Notes under the pieces: generated by a model | What the model was told of the DNA's origin: nothing | Database searches by the model: none | Seen by the model: only the letters and a program-made list of their open reading frames with translations | Assembly: GCF_007096885.1 (NCBI RefSeq) | Contig: NZ_VJNO01000011.1 | Span: forward strand, 1 to 64,000 | Length of the DNA: 64,000 bases | Origin: Streptomyces sp. 130 | Lineage (GTDB): Bacteria; Actinomycetota; Actinomycetes; Streptomycetales; Streptomycetaceae | Direction: 5' to 3' | Program-made: the position numbers and the translations under genes | Part shown: positions 10,923 to 23,552 of the stretch, piece by piece | Numbering within the stretch: position 1 is the stretch's first letter | Layout of the letters: each line of letters starts with the position of its first letter

Positions 10923-12008
10923 TCACGCCAGGGAGTGCATCCAGCCGTGGGTGTCCTCGGCGGTGCCGCGCTGGATGTCGAGCAGGCGCTCGCGCAGCTT
11001 GAGGGTGACCGGGCCGGGGGTGCCGTCGCCCTGGGTCCACTCGCCGCCCGCGCTCTTGACCGTACCGACGGGGGTGATGACGGCGGCGGTGCCGCAGGCG
11101 AAGACCTCGGTGAGGGTGCCGGCTGCGGTGTCCTCGCGCCACTGGTCGATGGAGACGCGGGCCTCCTCGGAGGTGTAGCCGAGGTCGCCGGCCAGCGTGA
11201 GGAGCGAGTCCCGGGTGATGCCGGCGAGCAGGGAGCCGGTGAGGGACGGGGTGACGATCCGGTCCCCGTACACGAAGTAGAGGTTCATGCCGCCCAGCTC
11301 CTCCACCCACTTGTGCTCGACGGCGTCGAGGTAGGCGACCTGGTCGCAGCCCTTGGCGGCGGCCTCGGCCTGGGCGAGGAGGGAGGCGGCGTAGTTGCCG
11401 CCGGTCTTGGCGTCGCCCATGCCGCCGGGGACGGCGCGGACCCGGTCCTCGGAGAGCCAGATGGAGACGGGCTTCACACCGCCGGGGAAGTAGGCGCCGG
11501 CCGGCGAGGCGATGACCAGGAACAGGTACTCGTTGGACGGGCGCACGCCGAGGCCGACCTCGGTCGCGATCATGAAGGGGCGCAGGTAGAGGGACTCCTC
11601 GCCGCCGTGGGCCGGGACCCACGCCGCGTCCTGCTGGACGAGCGCGTCGCAGGCCGCCACGAACGTCTCGACGGGCAGCTCGGGCATGGCGAGGCGGCGG
11701 GCGGAGGCACGGAAGCGCTCGCCGTTGGCCTCGGGGCGGAAGGTGGCGACGGAGCCGTCGGGCTGGCGGTACGCCTTCAGGCCCTCGAAGATCTCCTGGC
11801 CGTAGTGGAGCGTCATGTTGGCCGGGTCGATCGACAGCGGCGCGTACGGCACGAGCTGGGCGTCGTGCCAGCCGCGGCCTTCGGTCCACTTGATCGTCAC
11901 CATGTGGTCGGTGAAGTAGCGGCCGAATCCCGGCTTGGCCAGGATCGCCTCGCGCTCCGCGTCGGACAGCGGGTTCGAGGAGGGCTTGAGCTCGATCGTG
12001 GTCGTCAT
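10923..12008 (-). CDS. ilvE: branched-chain amino acid aminotransferase
   Basis: A 361-residue fold-type IV PLP aminotransferase that performs the last step of leucine, isoleucine and valine synthesis, and the first step of their breakdown to acyl-CoA starters. Motifs include [14 protein letters not shown] near residue 80, the lysine segment [14 protein letters not shown], and [16 protein letters not shown]. The start ATG 12008 gives [15 protein letters not shown] with GAAGGAC upstream; the longer frame adds unrelated residues. It has its own promoter and terminator, so it is a single-gene unit between leuB and cimA. Confidence 0.95.
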   Translation of the reverse strand: MTTTIELKPSSNPLSDAEREAILAKPGFGRYFTDHMVTIKWTEGRGWHDAQLVPYAPLSIDPANMTLHYGQEIFEGLKAYRQPDGSVATFRPEANGERFRASARRLAMPELPVETFVAACDALVQQDAAWVPAHGGEESLYLRPFMIATEVGLGVRPSNEYLFLVIASPAGAYFPGGVKPVSIWLSEDRVRAVPGGMGDAKTGGNYAASLLAQAEAAAKGCDQVAYLDAVEHKWVEELGGMNLYFVYGDRIVTPSLTGSLLAGITRDSLLTLAGDLGYTSEEARVSIDQWREDTAAGTLTEVFACGTAAVITPVGTVKSAGGEWTQGDGTPGPVTLKLRERLLDIQRGTAEDTHGWMHSLA

Positions 12009-12105
12009 GAGTGCGTGTCCTTCACCGTGATGTGTGTGTGGGACCGCGTGCACGCCTTCAAGTGCTAGGACGTCCGAGCTTCGCAGCGAGCCACGGCCCC
12101 GTTCG

Positions 12106-12134
12106 ATTATCGCTCGAAGGCTGCCGTGCACGAA
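12106..12134 (-). promoter_or_regulatory. promoter of ilvE
   Basis: Minus-strand TTCGTG (12129-12134), 17 bp spacer, GATAAT (12106-12111). The -10 is flanked by TTCGA/TCGAA half sites that could bind a regulator. The predicted 5' leader is about 90 nt and holds no clear attenuator. Confidence 0.5.
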
Positions 12135-12186
12135 ATGACGTGAATGCGGTCCAGGGTTCGATGGTGACACCCGGGGCCGCGCAGGT

Positions 12187-12221
12187 GAAGCCGCCGGGTG
12201 CCTCTGCGACCCGGCGGCTTC
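12187..12221 (-). terminator. terminator of leuB
   Basis: A perfect 13 bp stem GAAGCCGCCGGGT (12187-12199) with ACCCGGCGGCTTC (12209-12221) and a 9-base loop, beginning 17 bp beyond the leuB stop. Confidence 0.85.
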
Positions 12222-12237
12222 TGTGGGAGTCGTCGGG

Positions 12238-13275
12238 TCAGCCCGCTACGCGTACCGCGAGGGCGTCGCCGATCTCATCGGTCGTACGGGCACTGTCGCG
12301 CTCCGCGAGGTCGGCGGAGACGGCGTCCTCGATGCGCACGGCCTCGGCCTCGTAGCCGAGGTGGCGCAGCAGGAGGGCGACGGAGAGGATCGTGGCGGTC
12401 GGGTCGGCCTTGCCCTGCCCCGCGATGTCGGGGGCGGAGCCGTGGACCGGCTCGAACATCGACGGGAAGGCGCCCGTCGGGTTGATGTTGCCGGAGGCGG
12501 CCAGGCCGATGCCGCCGGAGACGGCCGCGGCGAGGTCGGTGAGGATGTCGCCGAAGAGGTTGTCGGTGACGATGACGTCGAAGCGCTCCGGCTGCGTGAC
12601 GAAGAAGATCGTCGCGGCGTCGACGTGCAGGTAGTCGGTGGTGACCTGCGGGTACTCCGCGGCGACCTTGTCGAAGATGTTCTTCCAGAGGTGGCCCGCG
12701 TACACCAGGACGTTGTTCTTGTGGACCAGCGTCAGCTTCTTGCGGGGGCGGGCGGCGGCGCGCTCGAAGGCGTCCCGGACGACCCGCTCGACACCGTGGG
12801 CGGTGTTGAGGCTGACCTCGGTGGCGACCTCGTGCTCGGTGCCGGTGCGCAGCGAGCCGCCGTTGCCGGTGTAGGGGCCCTCGGTGCCCTCGCGGACGAC
12901 GACGAAGTCGATGTCCGGACGGCCGGCGAGGGGCGTCTCGGTGTTCGGGAAGAGCTTCGACGGCCGCAGGTTGATGAAGTGGTCGAAGGCGAAGCGCAGC
13001 TTCAGCAGCAGCCCCCGTTCCAGGACGCCGGAGGGCACGGACGGGTCGCCGATGGCGCCGAGCAGGATGGCGTCGTGCCCCTTGAGGGCGTCGAGCTCCG
13101 CGTCGGGGAGGGTCTCACCGGTGCGGTGCCAGCGCTGGGCGCCAAGGTCGTACTCCTTGGTCTCCAGCTTCACATCCTGCGGGAGAACAGCGTTGAGGAC
13201 CTTGAGGCCCTGGGCCACGACCTCCTGGCCGATACCGTCACCGGGGATCACTGCGAGATTGATGCTGCGAGACAT
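12238..13275 (-). CDS. leuB: 3-isopropylmalate dehydrogenase
   Basis: A 345-residue NAD-dependent beta-decarboxylating dehydrogenase of leucine synthesis, oxidising 3-isopropylmalate to 2-oxoisocaproate. It begins [20 protein letters not shown], the family N-terminus. It has the conserved [12 protein letters not shown] and VDAATIFFV stretches and the NAD-site motif [19 protein letters not shown] near the C-terminus. Length is typical of the actinobacterial short form. It stands between the 43-residue small gene upstream and ilvE downstream, with its own terminator. Confidence 0.95.
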   Translation of the reverse strand: MSRSINLAVIPGDGIGQEVVAQGLKVLNAVLPQDVKLETKEYDLGAQRWHRTGETLPDAELDALKGHDAILLGAIGDPSVPSGVLERGLLLKLRFAFDHFINLRPSKLFPNTETPLAGRPDIDFVVVREGTEGPYTGNGGSLRTGTEHEVATEVSLNTAHGVERVVRDAFERAAARPRKKLTLVHKNNVLVYAGHLWKNIFDKVAAEYPQVTTDYLHVDAATIFFVTQPERFDVIVTDNLFGDILTDLAAAVSGGIGLAASGNINPTGAFPSMFEPVHGSAPDIAGQGKADPTATILSVALLLRHLGYEAEAVRIEDAVSADLAERDSARTTDEIGDALAVRVAG

Positions 13276-13403
13276 GGTGGCACCCTACTGCTCGTCCCAC
13301 CCCATGACACGTCACGTCCACCATGCGGACGTGGGGGCAGCTGTACGTGTATCGGTCTTTCGTTCGAGGGGGCGCCGGCCGGCCGGCGCGGCGCGCTTCC
13401 CGG

Positions 13404-13535
13404 TCAGTGGCCGGTGGAGCCGCCGTTGTCGCGGCGGTCGAGGGCGCGCTGGAGGGCGGCGGCGGCAGCCTGCCGCTCCGACTCGGTCGGGCGGTGGGCG
13501 TGACGGACACGGCGGCGGGTGATGGTCTCGGCCAT
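13404..13535 (-). CDS. small basic protein, 43 aa, unknown function
   Basis: A short frame beginning MAETITRRRVRHAHRPTE and ending DNGGSTGH. It is rich in Arg and Ala and predicted mostly helical in the middle. The Shine-Dalgarno AAGGAGT lies 9 nt before the ATG, and codon use follows the genome (GC at third positions), so it looks real although it is too short for usual ORF calling. It lies 128 bp upstream of leuB on the same strand. I recognise it only as a type of small protein seen beside leuB in streptomycetes. No function is proposed. Confidence 0.6.
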   Translation of the reverse strand: MAETITRRRVRHAHRPTESERQAAAAALQRALDRRDNGGSTGH

Positions 13536-13688
13536 GGTGGATCGACTCCTTGAGATCGCGCGGATTTCGAGATCGAACAGCGTGGGGTGATGTCGAGATC
13601 AGTGATTTCGAGGCGCCGGAAGGGGCGGGGAACGGGCGCCGCAGGGGTTGCCTGCGCGGAGGCGTGCGCTCTCGACCGCCAGTCGCTT

Positions 13689-13716
13689 GATCTAGCGAGA
13701 CGTTCGGCTTCTACAA
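13689..13716 (-). promoter_or_regulatory. promoter upstream of the 43-aa gene
   Basis: Minus-strand TTGTAG (13711-13716), 16 bp spacer, TAGATC (13689-13694). It lies in an unusually AT-rich patch (13690-13770) and would give a leader of about 150 nt. That leader contains two imperfect direct copies of CTCGAAATC-N(3-5)-GATCTC (about 13550-13613 on the minus strand). The rest of 13536-13776 holds no gene. Confidence 0.4.
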
Positions 13717-13776
13717 ATTTAGAGCAGCCCGGCCGGTCTGTCTCCACAATTACTCGGGCTTCCTACTATCTGAGAC

Positions 13777-13810
13777 GGCCCCCTGCGCGGGGGCCGCCGC
13801 GCAGGGGGCC
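13777..13810. terminator. strong hairpin beyond pruA
   Basis: A perfect 14 bp inverted repeat GGCCCCCTGCGCGG (13777-13790) and CCGCGCAGGGGGCC (13797-13810) with a 6-base loop. It is the second hairpin after the pruA stop and probably a backup terminator shielding the downstream promoter. Confidence 0.6.
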
Positions 13811-13833
13811 GCGGCGGACCGGGCGCATGGAAA

Positions 13834-13871
13834 CCGCCCCCCGTCCGGCAGGGGAACCGGACGGGGGGCGG
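13834..13871 (-). terminator. terminator of the proline catabolic operon
   Basis: A perfect 15 bp stem CCGCCCCCCGTCCGG (13834-13848) with CCGGACGGGGGGCGG (13857-13871) and an 8-base loop, starting 38 bp beyond the pruA stop codon. Confidence 0.85.
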
Positions 13872-13909
13872 GAATCGGGGCGGGGCGCCGCGGGGCGCCC
13901 CGGAGGGCG

Positions 13910-15541
13910 TCAGCCCTGGTGGGGGTAGGTGTACTCGGTCGGCGGGACCAGGGTCTCCTTGATGGCCCGGGTGAGGGTCCAGCGCTGGAGGTTCTGGGGG
14001 GCGCCTGCCTTGTCGTTCGTACCCGAGGCACGGCCGCCGCCGAAGGGCTGCTGGCCGACGACGGCACCGGTCGACTTGTCGTTGATGTAGAAGTTGCCCG
14101 CGGCGTACCGCAGCTTCTCCATCGTGTACGCGGCCGCCGCGCGGTCGTTCGCGATGACGGAACCGGTCAGGGCATAGTCGGAGACCGACTCCATCTGATC
14201 CAGCATCGCGTCGTACTGGTCGTCCTCGTACACGTACACGGCGAGGATCGGGCCGAAGTACTCGGTCGTGAAGACCTCGTTCGAAGGGTCGGTGCACTCG
14301 ATGACGGTCGGGCGGACGAAGTAGCCCACCGAGTCGTCGTAGGTGCCGCCCGCGACGATCGTGCACGCCGGGTCGGCGGCGGCGCGGTCGATCGCGGCCT
14401 TGTTCTTCGCGAAGGAGCGGTCGTCGATGACGGCGCCCATGAAGTGCGACAGGTCGGTGACGTCGCCCATGGTGATGGAGTCGACCTCGGCCGCGAACTC
14501 CTCCTTGAAGCCCGAGTTCCAGATGGAGGCCGGGATGTAGGCGCGTGAGGTCGCCGAGCACTTCTGGCCCTGGTACTCGAAGGCGCCGCGGGTCAGCGCG
14601 GTCTTCAGGACCGCCCGGTCGGCCGACGGGTGGGCGACGACGAAGTCCTTGCCGCCGGTCTCGCCGACGAGCCGCGGGTAGGTGCGGTAGTTGGCGATGT
14701 TGTTGCCGACGGTCTTCCACAGGTGCTGGAAGGTCGGGGTGGAGCCGGTGAAGTGGATGCCGGCCAGGTCGCGGTGGTTCAGGGCCACCTCGGAGACGGC
14801 GATGCCGTCGCCGGTCACCAGGTTGATGACGCCCTTGGGCAGACCGGCCTCCTCCAGGAGCTGCATCAGCAGCACGGCGGCGTGGGTCTGCGTCGGGGAC
14901 GGCTTCCACACGACGACGTTGCCCATGAGGGCGGGCGCGGTCGGCAGGTTGGCGGCGATGGCCGAGAAGTTGAACGGCGTGATCGCGTAGACGAAGCCCT
15001 CCAGCGGGCGGTGGTCCATGCGGTTCCACACGCCCGGGGAGTTGGCCGGGGGCTGCTCGGCGAGGATCTGGCGCGCGTAGTGCACGTTGAAGCGCCAGAA
15101 GTCGACCAGCTCGCAGGGGCAGTCGATCTCGGCCTGCTGGGCGGTCTTGCCCTGGCCGAGCATGGTGGAGGCGGCCAGCGTCTCGCGCCACGGGCCGGAC
15201 AGCAGCTCGGCGGCGCGCAGGATGATCGCGGCGCGGTCGTCGAAGGACATCGCGCGCCAGGCCGGCGCGGCGGCCAGGGCGGCGTCGATCGCGTCCTGGG
15301 CGTCCTGCTCGGTGGCGCCGGCGAAGGTGCCGATGACGGCCTTGTGGTTGTGGGGCTGCACGACGTCGACGCGCTCGCCGCCACCCATCCGCTTCTCGCC
15401 GCCGATGGTCATCGGCAGGTCGATGGGGTTCTCGCTGAGCTCCTTGAGCTTGGCCTCCAGGCGGGCGCGCTCCGGGGAGCCCGGGGCGTAGGAGTGGACC
15501 GGCTCGTTGACCGGCGCGGGGACCTGGGTCACAGCGTCCAT
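13910..15541 (-). CDS. pruA: 1-pyrroline-5-carboxylate dehydrogenase
   Basis: A 543-residue aldehyde dehydrogenase-superfamily enzyme oxidising glutamate semialdehyde/P5C to glutamate with NAD, the second step of proline breakdown. The catalytic cysteine lies in YQGQKCSATSR and the general-base glutamate in VGETGGKDFVV. The N-terminal segment MDAVTQVPAPVNEPVHSYAP and the length match the actinobacterial and mitochondrial stand-alone P5CDH class, not the bifunctional PutA. It follows proline dehydrogenase by 48 bp in the same operon, allowing channelling of the labile P5C intermediate between separate proteins. Confidence 0.94.
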   Translation of the reverse strand: MDAVTQVPAPVNEPVHSYAPGSPERARLEAKLKELSENPIDLPMTIGGEKRMGGGERVDVVQPHNHKAVIGTFAGATEQDAQDAIDAALAAAPAWRAMSFDDRAAIILRAAELLSGPWRETLAASTMLGQGKTAQQAEIDCPCELVDFWRFNVHYARQILAEQPPANSPGVWNRMDHRPLEGFVYAITPFNFSAIAANLPTAPALMGNVVVWKPSPTQTHAAVLLMQLLEEAGLPKGVINLVTGDGIAVSEVALNHRDLAGIHFTGSTPTFQHLWKTVGNNIANYRTYPRLVGETGGKDFVVAHPSADRAVLKTALTRGAFEYQGQKCSATSRAYIPASIWNSGFKEEFAAEVDSITMGDVTDLSHFMGAVIDDRSFAKNKAAIDRAAADPACTIVAGGTYDDSVGYFVRPTVIECTDPSNEVFTTEYFGPILAVYVYEDDQYDAMLDQMESVSDYALTGSVIANDRAAAAYTMEKLRYAAGNFYINDKSTGAVVGQQPFGGGRASGTNDKAGAPQNLQRWTLTRAIKETLVPPTEYTYPHQG

Positions 15542-15589
15542 GGGTTCCGATGCTCCTTCAGTCAGTCGTTGGGAGGGTGGAGGGGGTGC

Positions 15590-16516
15590 TCAGCCCTTGG
15601 TGAGGATGGAGCGGCCGAAGAACAGCAGGTTGGCCGGCTTCTCGGCGAGGCGGCGCATGAAGTACCCGTACCAGTCGGTGCCGTACGCGGTGTAGACGCG
15701 CATGCGGTGGCCCTCGGCGGCGAGCCGGATGTGCTCGTCGCTGCGGATGCCGTACAGCATCTGGAACTCGTACTCGTCCAGCTTGCGGCCGGCCTTGCGG
15801 CCCAGCTCCTGGGCGATGGCGATCAGGCGGGGGTCGTGGGACCCGATCATCGGGTAGCCCTCGCCCTGCATCAGGGTCTTCAGGATGCGGACGTACGCCT
15901 TGTCGATCTCGGCCTTGTCCTGGTACGCGACGGAGGCGGGCTCCTTGTAGGCGCCCTTCACGATGCGCACCCGGCTGCCGGCGGCGGCGAGGCGGCGGGC
16001 GTCCTCCTCGGTGCGGAAGAGGTACGCCTGGATGACGCAGCCGGTCTGCGGGAAGTCCTTCCGCAGCTCCTCGTGGATGGCGAACATCGAGTCGAGGGTG
16101 GTGTGGTCCTCGGCGTCCAGGGTGACCGTGGTGCCGATCGCGGCGGCGGCCTCCACGACCGGGCGCACGTTGGCGAGGGCGAGCTCGTGGCCGCCGTCCA
16201 GGGACTGGCCGAACATGGAGAGCTTGACGGACATCTCCGCCCGGGTGCCAAGGCCGAGGTCCTTGAGGCGCTCGATGAGCTCCAGATAGGCGTCGCGCGC
16301 GGCGGCGGCCTGCTCGGGCGTGGTGATGTCCTCGCCGACGACGTCGAGGGTGACCTCCAGGCCCTTGTCGGCGGCGTCCTCGATGACCGGGACGACCTGG
16401 TCGACGGTCTCACCGGCGATGAAGCGGTCGACGACCTGCTTGGTGCCGGGCGCGGCCGAGATGAACCGGCGCATCTTGTCGCTTCGCGACGCGGCGAGAA
16501 TCACGGGACCCAGCAC
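15590..16516 (-). CDS. proline dehydrogenase
   Basis: A 308-residue FAD-dependent (beta/alpha)8 enzyme oxidising proline to pyrroline-5-carboxylate. It carries YEFQMLYGIRSD, VRIVKGAYKEP, and the C-terminal signature YFMRRLAEKPAN that closes over proline. The start is GTG 16516 with GGAGG 7 nt before it. This gives the usual monofunctional length, whereas the longer frame runs into the divergent promoter region. It is the first gene of the proline operon; PutB and PrnD/FadM names vary, so no symbol is given. It is expected to be induced by proline through the divergent PucR-type regulator. Confidence 0.93.
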   Translation of the reverse strand: MLGPVILAASRSDKMRRFISAAPGTKQVVDRFIAGETVDQVVPVIEDAADKGLEVTLDVVGEDITTPEQAAAARDAYLELIERLKDLGLGTRAEMSVKLSMFGQSLDGGHELALANVRPVVEAAAAIGTTVTLDAEDHTTLDSMFAIHEELRKDFPQTGCVIQAYLFRTEEDARRLAAAGSRVRIVKGAYKEPASVAYQDKAEIDKAYVRILKTLMQGEGYPMIGSHDPRLIAIAQELGRKAGRKLDEYEFQMLYGIRSDEHIRLAAEGHRMRVYTAYGTDWYGYFMRRLAEKPANLLFFGRSILTKG

Positions 16517-16668
16517 GGGGCACCTCCACGGAAAGTACGAACGAAGCCACACCGCCGTATATGCCCCGTAACGAACATAAGCGGTACAGCACGGAGAACC
16601 ACCGTGAAATCTAAGGATCGCGCCGCATCCCTGCCATCGACAGCTGCCACACATCCGTGCGCCGGATC

Positions 16669-16684
16669 TCAGACATATGTCTGA
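16669..16684. promoter_or_regulatory. perfect 16 bp palindrome, probable operator
   Basis: TCAGACATATGTCTGA is a complete palindrome 21 bp before the PucR-type gene start and 153 bp before the proline dehydrogenase start. Its AT-rich centre and position in the divergent promoter region make it the best candidate binding site for the adjacent regulator. Confidence 0.65.
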
Positions 16685-16704
16685 AGGGGTGCGAGAATGG
16701 CCGG

Positions 16705-17850
16705 GTGAAGGGCGATTACCAGGAGCTGGTGGACGAGATCTCCGCGTTGCTCGGCGTCCCCGCGACGCTGGAGAACCGGGACTTCGGCCTGGTCGCCTTC
16801 GGGGCCCACGACAGCGACGACACCACGGCGATGGACCCGGTCCGCACCCGGTCGATCCTCACCCGCCGCTCCACCCCGGCGGTCCGCGCCTGGTTCGAGA
16901 ACTTCGGCATCACCCGCGCCACCGGCCCCCTGCGCATCCCCGCCGCCCCCGAGGCCGGCGTCTACCGCGACCGCATCTGCCTGCCGGTACGCCATCGGGG
17001 GGTCGTCCTCGGTTACGTATGGCTGCTGGACGCCGAACCGGGGCCGACCGACCGCCAGCTCGACGCGGCGATGGACGTCGCCGCCCGGATCGGCGCGCTG
17101 CTGGCCGACGAGGAGCGGGCGGGCACCGACCTGTCCCGGGAGTTCGGCGCGGTGCTGGCCGCCGGGCGCGGCTGGCAGCGGGACATGGCGGTGGCCGCGC
17201 TCGCCGACGCGCTGGGGCCCGACGCGGACGGGCTGCACACCGTGGTGTGCGTGGCCCCGTGGCCGGACGGCTCGCCCGCCGTGCGCACCATTCCCTCCGC
17301 CGCGGCGCTGACCGGGGCGGAGGTGCCGGGCCGGTCCGGCGCGCCGGGCCTGGCCGCGCTGATCCGGCTGCGGTCGCCGGAGGTCCTGGACCCCGCGCTC
17401 GGCGCCGCCGACCGGCTGCGCGGCACCGCCGGGGAGACGGCCACCGCCGGGATCGCGGTCCCCCGCCGGGGCCTCACGGAGCTGGCGGACGCCTGGCAGG
17501 AGGCGGCGGCGGCGGCCCGGGCGGCGGCGGCCGAGACCCGCTACGGCCCGGTCGCCGACTGGCCGGCCATCGGCCCGTACCGCACGCTGACCGCGCTCGC
17601 CCCGGACGCCCCGCCCGACCCGGCCGTGCGCCCCCTGCTGGCGCCGGCCCAGCGGGACCTGGCCCGCACCGCGGAGGTGTTCCTGGACCGCGCGGGCCAG
17701 GCCTCCCGGACCGCCGCCGAGCTGGGCATCCACCGCCAGACGCTGTACTACCGCCTCTCCCGCGTCCAGCAGCTCACCGGCCTCGACCTGAACGACGGCG
17801 AGGACCGCCTGCTGCTCCACATGGCCCTGAAGGCGGCCCGGCTGCGGTGA
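16705..17850 (+). CDS. PucR-family transcriptional regulator of proline use
   Basis: A 381-residue regulator with an N-terminal sensory region and a central GGDEF-like/CdaR-type segment. The C-terminal helix-turn-helix of the PucR class reads [26 protein letters not shown]. Start GTG 16705 ([13 protein letters not shown]) is preferred because upstream codons overlap the 16 bp palindrome. It is divergent from the proline dehydrogenase operon, and PucR-type activators next to proline catabolic genes are well known in actinobacteria. I therefore infer that it activates the operon in response to proline. Confidence 0.88.
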   Translation: MKGDYQELVDEISALLGVPATLENRDFGLVAFGAHDSDDTTAMDPVRTRSILTRRSTPAVRAWFENFGITRATGPLRIPAAPEAGVYRDRICLPVRHRGVVLGYVWLLDAEPGPTDRQLDAAMDVAARIGALLADEERAGTDLSREFGAVLAAGRGWQRDMAVAALADALGPDADGLHTVVCVAPWPDGSPAVRTIPSAAALTGAEVPGRSGAPGLAALIRLRSPEVLDPALGAADRLRGTAGETATAGIAVPRRGLTELADAWQEAAAAARAAAAETRYGPVADWPAIGPYRTLTALAPDAPPDPAVRPLLAPAQRDLARTAEVFLDRAGQASRTAAELGIHRQTLYYRLSRVQQLTGLDLNDGEDRLLLHMALKAARLR

Positions 17851-17955
17851 CGGCGCCGGGCCTTCTCCAGCAGGCATGGCTCGGCGCCTTCGAGCAGCAG
17901 CCCCTTGGAGAAGGGGCCCCTTCGAGCAGACCCTCACGGTGGCCCGGGACAGCGG

Positions 17956-18008
17956 CGTACCCGGCACACAGACGCTTGCGCGAGACGCGCGTCCGCATGC
18001 CGGGTACG
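17956..18008. terminator. bidirectional terminator between the PucR gene and serA
   Basis: A perfect 11 bp inverted repeat CGTACCCGGCA (17956-17966) and TGCCGGGTACG (17998-18008) encloses a GC-rich loop that can fold further. It lies between two convergent genes. A smaller palindrome GAAGGGGCCCCTTC (17910-17923) and the repeated CCTTCGAGCAG on either side of it form a second possible hairpin. Confidence 0.6.
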
Positions 18009-18041
18009 GGTGGGACTCACGCGGCCGGTGAGCCCGGGAGG

Positions 18042-19634
18042 TCAGTCGGTGAGGTTCACCGAGCGGGCCGAGGCGGCGCCGATCTCCGAGGAGATCTCGG
18101 TCAGCACGGCCGCCGGGACGTCGTCGTCCACGGTGAGGACGACCAGCGCCTCGCCGCCCACGTCGGCGCGGGAGACCTGCATGCCCGCGATGTTGAGCCC
18201 GGCCTCGCCGAGAATCCGGCCGACCGTGCCGACGACGCCGGGACGGTCCTCGTAGCGGAGGACGATCATGTGGTCGGCGAGCGCCAGGTCCACGTCGTGC
18301 TCACCGATGGCGACGATCTTCTGGAGGTGCTTGGGGCCGGCCAGCGTGCCGGAGACGGCGACCTCCTGGCCGTCGGCCAGGGTGCCCCGGACGGTGACCA
18401 CGTTGCGGTGCTCGGCCGACTCGGAGCTGGTGGTGAGGCGCACCTCGACACCGCGCTCCTGGGCGAACAGCGGGGCGTTCACATACGACACCGTCTCGTC
18501 CACGACGTCCTCGAACACGCCCTTGAGCGCGGAGAGTTCGAGCACCTTGACGTCGTGCTGGGTGATCTCGCCGTAGACCTCGACATCGAGGCGGGCGGCG
18601 ACCTCGCCGGCCAGCGCGGTGAAGATCCGGCCCAGCTTCTCGGCGAGCGGCAGGCCGGGGCGCACGTCCTCGGCGATGACGCCGCCCTGGACGTTGACCG
18701 CGTCCGGGACGAGCTCGCCGGCGAGCGCGAGGCGCACGGACTTGGCGACCGCGATGCCCGCCTTCTCCTGGGCCTCGTCGGTGGAGGCGCCGAGGTGCGG
18801 GGTGCAGACGACCTGGTCGAACTGGAAGAGCGGGGAGTCCGTGCAGGGCTCCTTCGCGTACACGTCGAGACCGGCGCCGGCGACGCGGCCCTCCTTGAGC
18901 GCGGAGGCCAGCGCCTCCTCGTCCACGATGCCGCCGCGCGCGGCGTTGACGATGCGCACGGTGGGCTTCACCTTGTGCAGCGCCTCGTCGCCGATCAGGC
19001 CCAGCGTCTCCGGGGTCTTCGGGAGGTGCACGGTGATGAAGTCGGAGACCTCGAGGAGCTCGTCCAGCGAGAGGAGCTTGACGCCCATCTGCGCGGCGCG
19101 CGCGGGCTGCACATAGGGGTCGTAGGCGACGATCTTCATGCCGAAGGCGGACATGCGCTGGGCGACCAGGACGCCGATGCGGCCGAGGCCGACGACGCCG
19201 AGGGTCTTCTCGCTCAGCTCGACGCCGGTGTACTTCGAGCGCTTCCACTCGCCGTTCTTCAGCGCGGTGTTGGCCTGCGGGATGTGGCGCGCGGTGGCCA
19301 CGAGCAGACCGCAGGCCAGCTCGGCGGCGGTGACGATGTTGGAGGTCGGGGCGTTCACGACCATGACGCCGGCCTTGGTGGCGGCGGAGACGTCGACGTT
19401 GTCCAGACCGACGCCCGCGCGGGCGACGACCTTCAGCTTGTGCGCGGCGGCGATGGCCTCGGCGTCGACCTTGGTGGCGGAGCGCACCAGGATGGCGTCG
19501 ACATCGGCGATGGCGGGGATGAGCTCGGCGCGGTCCGCGCCGTTGCAGTGCCGGATCTCGAAGTCCGGGCCCAGGGCGTCCACCGTGGCGGGCGACAGCT
19601 CTTCAGCGATGAGTACGACAGGTTTCGAGCTCAC
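18042..19634 (-). CDS. serA: D-3-phosphoglycerate dehydrogenase
   Basis: A 530-residue enzyme that starts the phosphorylated serine pathway, oxidising 3-phosphoglycerate with NAD. The domain order is substrate/NAD-binding (GLGRIGVLVAQR Rossmann loop, catalytic Arg in VNAARGGIVDEEAL, His in CTPHLGASTDEAQEKAG). An allosteric substrate-binding domain follows, then a C-terminal ACT domain (IVLRYEDRPGVVGTVG) that would sense serine. GTG 19634 is chosen: GAGGA precedes it, the length equals the long type-1 enzyme, and the extra upstream residues are not family-like. It is separate from ilvC, which has its own terminator. Confidence 0.95.
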   Translation of the reverse strand: MSSKPVVLIAEELSPATVDALGPDFEIRHCNGADRAELIPAIADVDAILVRSATKVDAEAIAAAHKLKVVARAGVGLDNVDVSAATKAGVMVVNAPTSNIVTAAELACGLLVATARHIPQANTALKNGEWKRSKYTGVELSEKTLGVVGLGRIGVLVAQRMSAFGMKIVAYDPYVQPARAAQMGVKLLSLDELLEVSDFITVHLPKTPETLGLIGDEALHKVKPTVRIVNAARGGIVDEEALASALKEGRVAGAGLDVYAKEPCTDSPLFQFDQVVCTPHLGASTDEAQEKAGIAVAKSVRLALAGELVPDAVNVQGGVIAEDVRPGLPLAEKLGRIFTALAGEVAARLDVEVYGEITQHDVKVLELSALKGVFEDVVDETVSYVNAPLFAQERGVEVRLTTSSESAEHRNVVTVRGTLADGQEVAVSGTLAGPKHLQKIVAIGEHDVDLALADHMIVLRYEDRPGVVGTVGRILGEAGLNIAGMQVSRADVGGEALVVLTVDDDVPAAVLTEISSEIGAASARSVNLTD

Positions 19635-19745
19635 GTGAGTCCTCACAGATCCAGTGCGGACGGCCGTCCCGACGGCCGCAGGCGTGGAGGGGCTTGCCGC
19701 GTGGAAGACGCACGACACTGTGGGCCTGACGCGTGTATGTGGAGC

Positions 19746-19774
19746 AGTGTAGTCATGCGTGGGACCCCGGTCAG
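19746..19774 (-). promoter_or_regulatory. promoter of serA
   Basis: Minus-strand CTGACC (19769-19774), 17 bp spacer, TACACT (19746-19751), giving a leader of roughly 105 nt before the GTG start. Confidence 0.5.
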
Positions 19775-19812
19775 CGCCCCTTCGGAAGGATCACCCGCAC
19801 GAGTGCGTGGGT

Positions 19813-19841
19813 GCCGGGGGCGGGCCTGACCCGCCCCCGGC
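19813..19841 (-). terminator. terminator of the ilvBNC operon
   Basis: A perfect 12 bp stem GCCGGGGGCGGG (19813-19824) with CCCGCCCCCGGC (19830-19841) and a 5-base loop, beginning 9 bp after the ilvC stop. Confidence 0.88.
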
Positions 19842-19849
19842 GCCGGGTG

Positions 19850-23360
<3,511 letters not shown>

Positions 23361-23426
23361 CGGCATTCTCTTCTCGAAGCTGAGGTTTGCGAGTGTTTTA
23401 CGACGTTTTGCCTGGTCCGGTGCAAC

Positions 23427-23460
23427 AAAAAACCCCTCGTGCCGTGAGGCAAGCGAGGGG
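23427..23460 (-). terminator. attenuator terminator in the ilvB leader
   Basis: The minus-strand RNA has CCCCTCG (plus-strand 23454-23460 side) pairing with CGAGGGG (23433-23439), with an inner TGCC/GGCA stem and a run of six U at 23427-23432. It lies 43 nt after the leader peptide stop and 67 nt before ilvB. Confidence 0.85.
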
Positions 23461-23503
23461 AGCGCGTCGGTGTGGTCCGCAGAGTGTCATGGTGGACCCT
23501 GCT

Positions 23504-23545
23504 TCAGCCGACGCGCTTTCCAAGTACGAGAATTCGGGTGCGCAT
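23504..23545 (-). CDS. ilvB leader peptide
   Basis: A 13-residue frame MRTRILVLGKRVG containing Ile-Leu-Val-Leu in a row, encoded ATT CTC GTA CTT. ATT, GTA and CTT are rare codons in this GC-rich genome, so starvation for branched-chain amino acids should stall ribosomes here. Its last codons (23508-23517) pair perfectly over 10 bp with 23461-23470, the segment touching the terminator hairpin. This is the recognised actinobacterial ilvB attenuation leader type. The promoter places the transcription start at or one base before the ATG, suggesting leaderless translation. Confidence 0.88.
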   Translation of the reverse strand: MRTRILVLGKRVG

Positions 23546-23552
23546 GGCATTG

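Noticed and set aside
13238..13747. 169-residue minus-strand frame over the 43-aa gene and leuB start
   Set aside because: It runs through the promoter and the small gene in another frame. Its codon use is poor and it lacks a ribosome-binding site.
16677..19829. 1050-residue plus-strand frame across the PucR gene and serA
   Set aside because: It is a shadow frame caused by high GC content, with Gly/Arg/His-rich repetitive translation. PucR and serA explain both strands with proper family motifs.
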